A stretch of 7,117 nucleotides of DNA, taken from the NCBI GenBank assembly GCA_902803345.1, contig CADCPV010000417.1:1-7117 (forward strand), given 5' to 3'. Under the pieces are notes generated by a model, which did no database searches, was not told where the DNA came from, and saw nothing but the letters and a program-made list of their open reading frames with translations. The stretch comes from an uncultured Eubacteriales bacterium. Lineage in GTDB: Bacteria; Bacillota_A; Clostridia; Lachnospirales; Lachnospiraceae. Numbering within the stretch: position 1 is the first letter of the stretch; each line of letters starts with the position of its first letter. Made by a program: the position numbers and the translations under genes. Below, piece after piece: positions 1-6,569 of the stretch.

Positions 1-186
1 AACCGGCGCTTCACTTGCAAATATCGTAATTCCCCGGGCACGCTCCAGCGCATGTGTATCCATGACCGTGTCGCCGTGGTCGACGCGGCCCACCCGGCGC
101 ATCGCACCGGCTGTATAGAGCATGGCTTCCGCGAGCGTCGTCTTGCCCGCGTCAACATGCGCCAGGATCCCGAGAACTGTGTTCAT
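1..186 (-). CDS. TetM/EF-G-like translation GTPase, N-terminal fragment (cut by window edge)
   Basis: The first 62 codons of a translational GTPase are visible; the rest lies beyond the left edge. The protein begins [20 protein letters not shown], carrying the P-loop AHVDAGKT at residues 9-16. LERARGITI follows at about 48-56, the switch I/G2 region with its invariant Thr. The Ala before HVDAGKT and the spacing to the start match TetM/TetO-type ribosomal protection proteins better than canonical EF-G, which has a longer N-terminus. Such proteins bind the ribosome and hydrolyse GTP; some remove tetracycline, while many chromosomal relatives in Clostridia have no proven resistance role. The ATG overlaps the argD stop as ATGA. 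I see no Shine-Dalgarno sequence near it and no alternative start just upstream in frame, so initiation probably depends on ribosomes finishing argD. The GTPase family is clear; the subfamily and any drug phenotype are not. Confidence 0.85.
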   Translation of the reverse strand, partial: MNTVLGILAHVDAGKTTLAEAMLYTAGAMRRVGRVDHGDTVMDTHALERARGITIFASEAPV

Positions 187-1388
187 GACGAAAGACCAGC
201 AATCACCGGCTCCAGAATCTCAATCATCCGGTCAATATCCGCCTTTTCGATCACGAGCGGCGGCACAAAACGCAGGATATTCGTACCGGCATTGATCAAA
301 ATCAGGCCGTTTTCCATCGCCTTTGCGATAATCGCAGAAACTGGGCGGTCAAACACCAGTCCCTGCATCAGTCCGGTGCCCCTGTGCCCGAGAATGCAGT
401 CGTACTTTTCAGCAAGCGCTTTTAGCTTCTCTGTAAGATAGGGTGAAACCTCCCGCACGTGGCCGCAGATATCGTTCTCTTTGTAAAGTTCCAGAACCTT
501 TGCAACTGCCGCGCAGGCAAAGGGATTTCCGCCGTAGGTGGTGCCGTGGTCGCCGGGCACGAGACTGTATTTCGCGCACTCTTCCGTGAGAAGGAATGCG
601 CCGACCGGGACGCCGCAGCCAAGGGCTTTTGCGGTCGCCATAATATCCGGGCGGATGCCGTATTTCTGCCAGGCGTACAGATAGCCTGTCCGGCCCATTC
701 CGCACTGCACTTCATCAAAGATCAGGCAGATATTATGCTCGCGGGTCAGGTTCCGAAGACCCCATAAGAACTCTTCCGTCGCCGGAATCAGGCCGCCTTC
801 CCCCTGTACAGGTTCGACAATGACCGCCGCGGTTTTCCCGGTAACCAGCGCTTTCACACTCTCAAGATCGTTCAGGTTCGCAAAGCGGACATTGCAGGGC
901 ATGGTGCCGAAGGCTTCCCGGTAATGCGCATTTCCGGTGACCGAAAGCGCCCCGTAGGTCCGGCCGTGGAAACTGTGTTCCATCGCGATCACTTCGTAAT
1001 CATCCGCACCGCGCGTCGTATAAGCGTATTTCAGGGCTGCTTTCAGTGCGCCCTCGACCGCCTCCGCGCCGGAATTCGTGAAAAACACCCGGTCCATCTG
1101 TGACGCTTCCTTGAGAAGGTGCGCCGCCCGGATCGCCGGCTCATTGTAATAGTAGTTCGATGTGTGGAGAATTTTGTCGATCTGCGCCTTCAGGGCCTCG
1201 TCATAACCCGGGAAATGGTAGCCCAGCGCGAAGACCGCAATTCCGGCCACAAAATCCAGGTATTCCTTCCCGTCCGTATCATAAAGATGAACGCCCTCGC
1301 CGCGCTCCAGTACGATCTGGTAACGGTTGTAGGTGTGCAGCAGGTCCTGTTCTGCCTGGTTAATTAAGTTCTGCATGCTGTCTGTCAT
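183..1388 (-). CDS. argD: Acetylornithine aminotransferase (ArgD)
   Basis: A 401-residue cytoplasmic PLP-dependent class III aminotransferase, of normal length for ArgD. It converts N-acetylglutamate 5-semialdehyde plus glutamate to N-acetylornithine plus 2-oxoglutarate. Visible landmarks are [12 protein letters not shown] (105-116, phosphate-binding loop), FHGRT (140-144), EPVQGEGG (192-199), FDEVQ (224-228, the Asp contacting the PLP ring nitrogen), Lys254 in ATAKALG (the Schiff-base lysine), HGTTYGGNP (281-289) and LRFVPP (372-377, carboxylate-binding Arg). The glycine-rich patch after the lysine reads LGCGVPVGA, with a Cys where many homologues have Gly or Asn; I attach no function to this. 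The start lies 9 nt after the argB stop. Its only purine-rich ribosome binding site is AAGGAG inside the last two argB codons, 12 nt before the ATG. Related aminotransferases of ornithine or succinylornithine look similar, but the argJ-argB context settles the name. Confidence 0.95.
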   Translation of the reverse strand: MTDSMQNLINQAEQDLLHTYNRYQIVLERGEGVHLYDTDGKEYLDFVAGIAVFALGYHFPGYDEALKAQIDKILHTSNYYYNEPAIRAAHLLKEASQMDRVFFTNSGAEAVEGALKAALKYAYTTRGADDYEVIAMEHSFHGRTYGALSVTGNAHYREAFGTMPCNVRFANLNDLESVKALVTGKTAAVIVEPVQGEGGLIPATEEFLWGLRNLTREHNICLIFDEVQCGMGRTGYLYAWQKYGIRPDIMATAKALGCGVPVGAFLLTEECAKYSLVPGDHGTTYGGNPFACAAVAKVLELYKENDICGHVREVSPYLTEKLKALAEKYDCILGHRGTGLMQGLVFDRPVSAIIAKAMENGLILINAGTNILRFVPPLVIEKADIDRMIEILEPVIAGLSS

Positions 1389-1397
1389 GATGAGGTG

Positions 1398-2270
1398 TCA
1401 CTCCTTATAAAACATCGTTCCGAAACCTTTGTCCGTAAATATCTCCAGTAAGATGCTGTGCGGTACGCGCCCGTCAAGGATATGCACCCGGTTAACGCCG
1501 CCCTTGATAGCGTCGGTGCAGTTTGAAAGCTTCGGGAGCATTCCGCCGCCGATCATCCCGTCCGAAATCAGTTTGTCGGCTTCTCTCGTGCTGATCCGGC
1601 TGATAAAGCTCGACTTCTCCGAGAAATCGCGGTACAGGCCCTCGACGTCCGTAAGGTACACCAGCTTGTCCGCGCCAACAGCAGACGCGATCTTCTGCGC
1701 CGCCTCGTCCGCGTTGATATTGTAGGTCTGATAATCATCATCCAGCCCGATCGGCGCAACGATCGGCAGATAGTCGCGCTCCAGAAGGTCATACAGAATC
1801 TTCGGGTTAACATCTGTAATCTCCCCGACAAAGCCGATGTCCTGCCCGCCGGAAAGACGCTTTTTCACACGCAGCATCTGTCCGTCCTTGCCGCTGACAG
1901 ATACGGCCTTCACGCCCAGCGTCTCAACCATTGTCACAAGGTCCTTTCCGACCTTTCCGAGCACCATTTCGGCGATTTCCATCGTCTCCGCGTCCGTCAC
2001 CCGAAGCCCGTTCACAAACTGTGCTTCCTTGCCGGTTTTCGTGACCCAGGAAGAGATCGCCTTCCCGCCGCCGTGCACAATGATCGGCTTGAAACCGACC
2101 AGCTTCAGAAGTGTCACGTCCTTGATCACCGACAGCTGCAGCGCGGGATCCGTCATCGCGGAGCCGCCGTATTTGACAACGATGATTTTGCGGTTGAACT
2201 GCTGAATATAGGGAAGGGCTTCGATCAGGACCTCCGCCTTCTGCTGTGCTTCATCGATATAATCTGCCAT
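1398..2270 (-). CDS. argB: Acetylglutamate kinase (ArgB), probably arginine-inhibited
   Basis: A 290-residue amino acid kinase that phosphorylates N-acetylglutamate to N-acetylglutamyl 5-phosphate, the second step towards ornithine. Motifs in order are VVKYGGSAM (31-39, catalytic Lys33), VHGGGKAI (65-72, substrate loop), NGLRVTD (87-93, Arg90), YNINADEA (183-190, with Asn184 and Asp188 matching active-site residues of the E. coli enzyme), LTDVEGLY (206-213) and LPKLSN (245-250, Lys247). About 27 residues precede the first strand and look helical (residues 2-26). The C-terminus carries [16 protein letters not shown] (271-286). In known enzymes such as those of Thermotoga maritima and Pseudomonas aeruginosa, this N-helix and C-terminal signature go with hexamers and arginine feedback inhibition, so I infer inhibition here. 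It starts 21 nt after argJ with a good ribosome binding site, AGAGGAG, 5 nt before the ATG. Confidence 0.95.
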   Translation of the reverse strand: MADYIDEAQQKAEVLIEALPYIQQFNRKIIVVKYGGSAMTDPALQLSVIKDVTLLKLVGFKPIIVHGGGKAISSWVTKTGKEAQFVNGLRVTDAETMEIAEMVLGKVGKDLVTMVETLGVKAVSVSGKDGQMLRVKKRLSGGQDIGFVGEITDVNPKILYDLLERDYLPIVAPIGLDDDYQTYNINADEAAQKIASAVGADKLVYLTDVEGLYRDFSEKSSFISRISTREADKLISDGMIGGGMLPKLSNCTDAIKGGVNRVHILDGRVPHSILLEIFTDKGFGTMFYKE

Positions 2271-2275
2271 GATGT

Positions 2276-2282
2276 CTCCTCT
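2276..2282 (-). promoter_or_regulatory. Ribosome binding site of argB
   Basis: AGAGGAG lies 5 nt before the argB ATG, in the short argJ-argB gap. Unlike argJ and argD, argB has its own well-spaced site outside the preceding gene. Confidence 0.75.
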
Positions 2283-2291
2283 TGTTTCTCC

Positions 2292-3533
2292 TCAGGACCG
2301 GTAGTCCGCATTGATGCTCACATAATCGTAGGTCAAATCGCAGCCCCAGGCTGTGGCCGAAGCCTCGCCCATTTTCATGTCGGAGAGGAAGCATACCTTA
2401 TCCTCCGACATGATTGATCGGGCCAGTTCCTCGTCAAATCCGAGCACTTTCCCGCCGCTGCAGAACAAAATCTCACCCTGCTCCCCGATCATGCGGATCT
2501 CGACTTTATCCGGGTCGAATTCCGGTCCCGCATAGCCGAGCGCACACAGAAGCCGTCCGCAGTTTGCATCCTTTCCGAATATCATTGCCTTGACAAGGCT
2601 CGATGTAATGACGGATTTCGCAAGAATCTTTGCGTTTTCCACCGTATCCATGCGGATGACCTGTGATTCGATCAGTTTTGTCGCACCTTCTCCGTCTGAA
2701 GCCATCTTCACCGCAAGGTCCCGGCAGAGTGCGAAAAGCGCATCGTAAAAGAGTCTGTAACTGCCGTCTTCTTCGGTGATTTCAAGGTTTTTTGCTTCTC
2801 CGTTTGCCAGCACGAGAAGCGTATCGTTTGTCGAGGTATCGCCGTCCACGGAAATCATGTTGAAAGTATCCGCTACGATTTCGCCGAGAGCCTTCTGGAG
2901 AAGACTCTTTTCAATCGCACAGTCCGTCGTGATATAGCCGAGCATCGTGCACATATTCGGATGAATCATGCCGGAGCCCTTTGACATGCCGCCAAGCGTC
3001 ACTGTGACCGTGCCCTCGCCGGATTCCGCCGGAAGCTCGATTTCACAGGCGAATTCCTTGTTGACGGTGTCGGTGGTCATGATGGCTTTACTGGCTGCGG
3101 TTCCTGCTTCCGGACTGTCGGAAAGTGCCGCAGAAAGAAGCTCAATCCCCCGCTCAATCCGCGCAATATCAATCTGCATGCCGATGACGCCGGTTGACCC
3201 GATCAGCACCGAATCCTTCGGAATTCCGAGGGTTTTCGCCGCAGCTTCGGCGGTTTTTTCGCAAAGTTCCAAACCTTCCCTGCCGGTTCCCGCATTCGCG
3301 ATGCCGGAGTTCACGATGACCGCCCGGCCTTTCGCGCCGGATGTTACAATCTCCCGGTCCCAGAGCACCGGGGCTGCCTTGACGATATTTCTGGTAAAGG
3401 TTCCGGCGAGTGTGCAGGGCGCATCCGACAGGATCATCGCCATGTCTGTCCGTCCCTGATATTTGATGCCGGCAGCCGCGGAAGAAGCCTGAAAGCCCTT
3501 CGGTGCGGTTACGCCGCCCGTGATTTTCTTCAT
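2292..3533 (-). CDS. argJ: Glutamate/ornithine N-acetyltransferase (ArgJ)
   Basis: A 413-residue ArgJ. It moves the acetyl group from N-acetylornithine to glutamate, releasing ornithine and regenerating N-acetylglutamate. Bifunctional members also use acetyl-CoA to make N-acetylglutamate. Members are made as one chain that cuts itself before a catalytic Thr to give alpha and beta subunits. Landmarks are ITGGVTAPKGF near the start, VNSGIANAGTG (74-84), STGVIG (113-118, oxyanion hole at Thr114-Gly115), KGSGMIHPNMCTML (185-198, nucleophile Thr196), SVDGDTSTNDT (228-238) and the terminal NADYRS. The residue before the nucleophile is Cys rather than the common Ala. I chose the ATG because it gives the standard N-terminus and follows an AGGAG; the frame can be extended 8 codons to a TTG, but that has no ribosome binding site. 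It begins 7 nt after the GNAT stop. Mono- versus bifunctional cannot be decided by eye. Confidence 0.96.
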   Translation of the reverse strand: MKKITGGVTAPKGFQASSAAAGIKYQGRTDMAMILSDAPCTLAGTFTRNIVKAAPVLWDREIVTSGAKGRAVIVNSGIANAGTGREGLELCEKTAEAAAKTLGIPKDSVLIGSTGVIGMQIDIARIERGIELLSAALSDSPEAGTAASKAIMTTDTVNKEFACEIELPAESGEGTVTVTLGGMSKGSGMIHPNMCTMLGYITTDCAIEKSLLQKALGEIVADTFNMISVDGDTSTNDTLLVLANGEAKNLEITEEDGSYRLFYDALFALCRDLAVKMASDGEGATKLIESQVIRMDTVENAKILAKSVITSSLVKAMIFGKDANCGRLLCALGYAGPEFDPDKVEIRMIGEQGEILFCSGGKVLGFDEELARSIMSEDKVCFLSDMKMGEASATAWGCDLTYDYVSINADYRS

Positions 3534-3540
3534 ATTTTTC

Positions 3541-4002
3541 TTATTCTCCTGCCTCAATAAACTGGGTGATATTCTTCTCGTTCAGGGTGAATTCGTAATA
3601 GTTTGCATTCGACATCTTCCAGCCGATCTTTGTCCAGAAAGCATTGCCGACATCGTTGTTTTTGAAGGCAATCAGCGCTACTTTGTTGATGCCGATCTTC
3701 TTGAGTTCCTGCATGCAGTAGCCGACCATCCGCGTCCCGATGCCCTGCCGCCGGTATTCCTTTGCGACACAGACATGATATAAAGAACCCTGCCGCCCGT
3801 CTGAACCGCAGAGAATGGAACCCACAATCCGGCCGTCGCATTCGGCGATGACCGAAGTGGTCGGATTTCGCCTCAAAAACCGCTCGATATCCTCCCGGGA
3901 ATCATCCAGCGCACGGATTCCAAAGCCCCGGATGGTCATCCAGAGCGCCCGCACATCTTCATAATCGCCGATTGACATCGGCTGGATCCGAACTTCGGCC
4001 AT
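3541..4002 (-). CDS. GNAT-family N-acetyltransferase (YpeA/RimI-like)
   Basis: A 153-residue single-domain GNAT protein, first gene of the arginine transcription unit. GNAT enzymes transfer an acetyl group from acetyl-CoA to an amine. The acetyl-CoA pyrophosphate-binding motif A is VCVAKEYRRQGIGTRMV (77-93), with the Arg-x-x-Gly-x-Gly loop at 84-89. Preceding strands are VIAECDGRIVGSILCG (51-66), and a motif B-like end is NDVGNAFWTKIGW (116-128). The N-terminal DYEDVRALW and DSREDIERFL resemble E. coli YpeA, an acetyltransferase of unknown substrate. It has a strong AAGGAG site 6 nt before the ATG. Its last codons contain the argJ ribosome binding site, and the argJ start lies 7 nt beyond its stop. 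The position suggests a link to arginine synthesis, for example short-type N-acetylglutamate synthase activity. That is inference from location; protein or small-molecule acetylation is equally open. Confidence 0.9.
   Translation of the reverse strand: MAEVRIQPMSIGDYEDVRALWMTIRGFGIRALDDSREDIERFLRRNPTTSVIAECDGRIVGSILCGSDGRQGSLYHVCVAKEYRRQGIGTRMVGYCMQELKKIGINKVALIAFKNNDVGNAFWTKIGWKMSNANYYEFTLNEKNITQFIEAGE
3546..3550 (-). promoter_or_regulatory. Ribosome binding site of argJ, inside the end of the GNAT gene
   Basis: AGGAG is formed by the last codons of the GNAT gene and lies 12 nt before the argJ ATG. It favours that ATG over the upstream in-frame TTG, which has nothing similar before it. The long spacing and its position inside the preceding gene suggest translational coupling. 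Confidence 0.55.
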
Positions 4003-4008
4003 ATGTCA

Positions 4009-4014
4009 CTCCTT
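4009..4014 (-). promoter_or_regulatory. Ribosome binding site of the GNAT gene
   Basis: AAGGAG lies 6 nt before the ATG, a near-ideal site. It fixes the start of the first gene of the operon, about 10 nt downstream of the expected transcription start. Confidence 0.75.
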
Positions 4015-4029
4015 CCACAGATAACACGG

Positions 4030-4058
4030 ATTATAGCCGATCAGCACCCGAAAATCAA
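4030..4058 (-). promoter_or_regulatory. Sigma-A-type promoter of the GNAT-argJBD operon
   Basis: Read on the minus strand, a perfect -10 element TATAAT (4035-4030) is preceded, after exactly 17 bp, by a -35 element TTGATT (4058-4053; four of six consensus bases). Transcription should start near 4023, giving a leader of about 20 nt before the GNAT ATG. The leader is too short for a riboswitch or attenuator. I looked for a classical ArgR/AhrC ARG box (TGAAT...ATTCA type) and did not find one. Control, if any, would have to act through a diverged operator such as the palindrome over the -35. Confidence 0.7.
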
Positions 4059-4067
4059 GATTTTTCG
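4049..4067. repeat. Imperfect AT-rich palindrome overlapping the -35 element
   Basis: On the plus strand CGAAAATC (4049-4056) and GATTTTTCG (4059-4067) are inverted copies with one extra base in the second arm and a 2-nt centre. The palindrome covers the whole -35 element of the arginine operon promoter, so a protein bound here would block RNA polymerase. It does not match the usual ARG box, so a regulator cannot be named. It may also be chance in AT-rich DNA. Confidence 0.35.
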
Positions 4068-4082
4068 CCCTTTCCGAAAGCG

Positions 4083-4122
4083 AATCGGCAAATGTTCCCA
4101 TAAAAGGAACCATTTGCCGATT
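4083..4122 (-). terminator. Stable hairpin, probable terminator of the upstream secreted-protein transcript
   Basis: Arms 4083-4098 and 4106-4122 pair over 16 bp with a single bulged base (4110) and a 7-nt loop. The hairpin sits about 80 nt beyond the stop of the 789-residue gene and just upstream of the arginine promoter, the right place for a terminator. It lacks a convincing run of U on either strand: the minus-strand read continues CGCTTTCGG, and the plus-strand read continues TCATGTGG. It may therefore terminate inefficiently, protect a 3' end, or serve another role. Confidence 0.45.
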
Positions 4123-4199
4123 TCATGTGGTAATTCTGTCATCTTCTCCTGCTGATCAGACGAAGCAGATGGATTTTTCTTTTCAATACCGGACAGAGA

Positions 4200-6569
4200 C
4201 TAATAGGTATAAAGGAACGTCACTTCTCCGTTTGACAGATTCTTTTTCACAAGTACGCCCTGGATGAGCGTATAGCCGGGGCGCCATCCAAGATCTTCCC
4301 CGTTCGGCTCGTCATACTCGATTCGGACGTAGGCACAGCCGTCCAGAACCACTGCGTCTTTCAGCATAAAGTAGCCTTCATCCGATCCGATGGACTGATA
4401 GTCCTCCGGCAGCAGAAGCAGCTGGTCCTCCCCATTGTCTTCCCTGATCAGATATACATGTCCGTCGCTGATCCGGAATTTCGTCAGTCCCGTGTAGGAT
4501 GCCGTCTCCACCCGGGATTCCATATCCGGGTAAATGTAAATACCGCCTTCCGCATCCACCGTAAAGTCCGCGCCGACCAGGCTGTCTTTCCCGGCAAGCA
4601 CCTCAAAGTCTGATCCGTCGGGCCTGATCCGGGCAATCCTTCCGCCCTGATAGAAAACACCGGATCCGGCAATGGAGCCGTAGGAGAAGTAGAGCCATTC
4701 CTCCCCCTCTATCACAGGAAAACGAACTTCGGCGATACAGGGGCCGGCATAACCGCCTTCCACAAAAGACATGTCCGGACTGCACAGAAGCTCGAGGTGT
4801 GTCTCTCCCGGCGTTATCGTGTAGATATCCATCGTTTTTGCAGAAGTATCCGAATCCGTAAGATAAGCGATTCCGTTATGAACGCCGGCAAAGGCGAAAA
4901 CCTCATCCGTAATGGGCGTCGACATCCCGCTGGTACTGTTCAGAAGCGCAATACAGTCATTCGAATCAGATCCGCCGGCCTGCTGCCAGATAATATGCTG
5001 CGCGTCGATACAGCCAAGCAGTACGCCTGCACCGTACGATTTTCCTCCGCTGCCGTCGGGATTGACCGACAGGACCTCGCGGCTGCCGTCCTCATTCATA
5101 CGTCCGTAATAAATCCGGCCGCCGGCAGCACAGAGATCTCCGCTGCCGCAGTCTGTCAGAATCACATTCTCCGAGTCACCGCTTCTTCGGATCAGTTCGT
5201 TCTCGACACCCCTTACGGTCATATGATAGCCCATAATTCCGTCGCGGTCAAAACTTTCGTAACGATAGCGCCAGTAATACACTGCATTTCCGTCCGAGAC
5301 CACCTCACCGAAAGAAGCACTGTCATATGGATCGAGAATTGCAAGGAGCGCGTCTCTCGTTTCCGTGAGCTTTCCGGACACCTGATCAAACCACTCCCGC
5401 GCTTCTTCTCCGGCTTTCCGGTTGATCAGAGACAGAAGGCCCGCATCATGGTCCACGATACTGTAGATACAGTATTCACCGCGGATTCTTGTAACGCTCA
5501 GATATTCACCGGCTGCTACAAAACTTCGGACAGCGGCCTCTTCCGCATCAGCCCCGGCATTCTCATTTCTGGCCTTATAATACTCTGTCCTGCATTCCTG
5601 AATCCATATCTTCAGCGCATCACTGATATGGGGCAGCGCCATAATTTCGCCTGCCCGGTTCATCAGATCCTCTCCGCCCACCGTAATATTCCCAACCATT
5701 TTGGCAATTCCGGCTGCGAGATCCCAGTCTGCTTTCAGAAGAGACAGGATATTCATAACACCGCTTGAAATATCGGTAAAGGATTTCAGCACTCCGCCGG
5801 AAGTATAGCTCCGGGTGCTTTTCAGATACTCCAATGCATAGTTGCTGAAAAGGAAATCAACTGTATCGTATTTCTTCGCAGCATCCACGTAAATAGAGCC
5901 GAATGCCTGAAGCTCAAGCACTGCGGCTTCTTCCAGACCGCGCTGAAGCTTCTTCGCCGCATTTGCCAGGTCTTTAAAACTGCTCTTTGTCATTGCAGTA
6001 AGAAACTGACTGTGGGCACTGTAGCACTGAATATAGGTCTCCAGCATGGACAGCTGCTTCACCCCGTCCTCCAGCACGCCCTCCGCAATCGACAGACCGT
6101 CAATTGCTGTCGAAATTGCCTGCTGAAGCTCGGTGGAAACGCCGCCAAGTCCTTTATAAACTCCGATCGCGCTCACACCCATTTTGACTACATCGACAAA
6201 GTAGTCTTTCGGTTTTTTCAGATTATCGTGCTCCGCGAGTGCTTCGAGATCGGCTGCATTGTCCGTCTCGTAAAGCGCCATCAGGGTGACAAGAAGCTCT
6301 GCATAGCGGTCCTCATCCGGAACCGCTGTCTTCTCGATCACTTTCTCCGCAAGAAACATACCCGCAAGGAAGGTTTCATCTGTCTCGAACTTCCTTCCAT
6401 TGCTCACATAGGCATAGCTGCCATTGAAAAGCTCGTCATACAGGCTGTCCGCGATAAAGCTTTCCATCCGCTGTCCGTACACCGTAGCTGGCTCTTCCGC
6501 AGCACTTGTAAAGACCGTACCGGAAAGAAGGAGAATGAAGGTCAGAAATATGGCTGTGATTCTTTTCAT
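4200..6569 (-). CDS. Secreted protein of unknown function, helical N-terminal half and beta-rich C-terminal half
   Basis: I do not recognise a named family. The 789-residue protein starts with a clear Sec signal peptide: MKR, a hydrophobic core (about 4-20) and a probable signal peptidase I cut after Ser-Ala-Ala (residue 24). There is no lipobox and no LPXTG-type anchor. Residues about 30-410 look mainly helical, with amphipathic stretches rich in Ala, Leu, Glu and Lys. Residues about 415-789 are beta-rich with recurring units of the kind seen in propeller or DUF5050-like proteins: GNAVYYW (427-433), GGRIYYG (483-489), NGIAYLT (565-571), EWLYFSY (624-630), GGIYIYP (675-681), DGHVYLI (702-708) and DGCAYVR (743-749). 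NPDGSG (503-508) and RPDGSD (649-654) are Asp-Gly turns typical of such blades. The start has AGGAGG 7 nt upstream and overlaps the stop of the preceding gene as ATGA. A surface sensing, scaffolding or binding role is possible but unproven. Confidence 0.85.
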   Translation of the reverse strand: MKRITAIFLTFILLLSGTVFTSAAEEPATVYGQRMESFIADSLYDELFNGSYAYVSNGRKFETDETFLAGMFLAEKVIEKTAVPDEDRYAELLVTLMALYETDNAADLEALAEHDNLKKPKDYFVDVVKMGVSAIGVYKGLGGVSTELQQAISTAIDGLSIAEGVLEDGVKQLSMLETYIQCYSAHSQFLTAMTKSSFKDLANAAKKLQRGLEEAAVLELQAFGSIYVDAAKKYDTVDFLFSNYALEYLKSTRSYTSGGVLKSFTDISSGVMNILSLLKADWDLAAGIAKMVGNITVGGEDLMNRAGEIMALPHISDALKIWIQECRTEYYKARNENAGADAEEAAVRSFVAAGEYLSVTRIRGEYCIYSIVDHDAGLLSLINRKAGEEAREWFDQVSGKLTETRDALLAILDPYDSASFGEVVSDGNAVYYWRYRYESFDRDGIMGYHMTVRGVENELIRRSGDSENVILTDCGSGDLCAAGGRIYYGRMNEDGSREVLSVNPDGSGGKSYGAGVLLGCIDAQHIIWQQAGGSDSNDCIALLNSTSGMSTPITDEVFAFAGVHNGIAYLTDSDTSAKTMDIYTITPGETHLELLCSPDMSFVEGGYAGPCIAEVRFPVIEGEEWLYFSYGSIAGSGVFYQGGRIARIRPDGSDFEVLAGKDSLVGADFTVDAEGGIYIYPDMESRVETASYTGLTKFRISDGHVYLIREDNGEDQLLLLPEDYQSIGSDEGYFMLKDAVVLDGCAYVRIEYDEPNGEDLGWRPGYTLIQGVLVKKNLSNGEVTFLYTY

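Noticed and set aside
2968..3459. Plus-strand open frame (163 codons) opposite argJ
   Set aside because: argJ on the other strand is certain from its motifs; the antisense product is Pro/Ser-rich low-complexity sequence with no family resemblance.
3534..3557. Upstream TTG start for argJ, adding 8 residues
   Set aside because: There is no ribosome binding site before the TTG, the extension overlaps the GNAT gene, and the ATG gives the standard ArgJ N-terminus.
4131..4180. CTGCT...AGCAG inverted repeat followed by a T-rich run on the plus strand
   Set aside because: The stem is only 5 bp with a loop of about 10 nt, six bases separate it from the T-rich run, and no plus-strand gene needs a terminator here.
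4003..4199. Riboswitch or T-box leader upstream of the arginine operon
   Set aside because: The promoter places the transcript start about 20 nt before the first gene, leaving no room for a structured leader, and no T-box or riboswitch core motif is visible.
4797..5768. Long plus-strand open frame (323 codons) opposite the large secreted protein gene
   Set aside because: It lies wholly antisense to a gene with a signal peptide, a perfect ribosome binding site and coherent protein composition. Its own product is rich in Arg, His, Cys and Ile with no recognisable domain, typical of a shadow frame.
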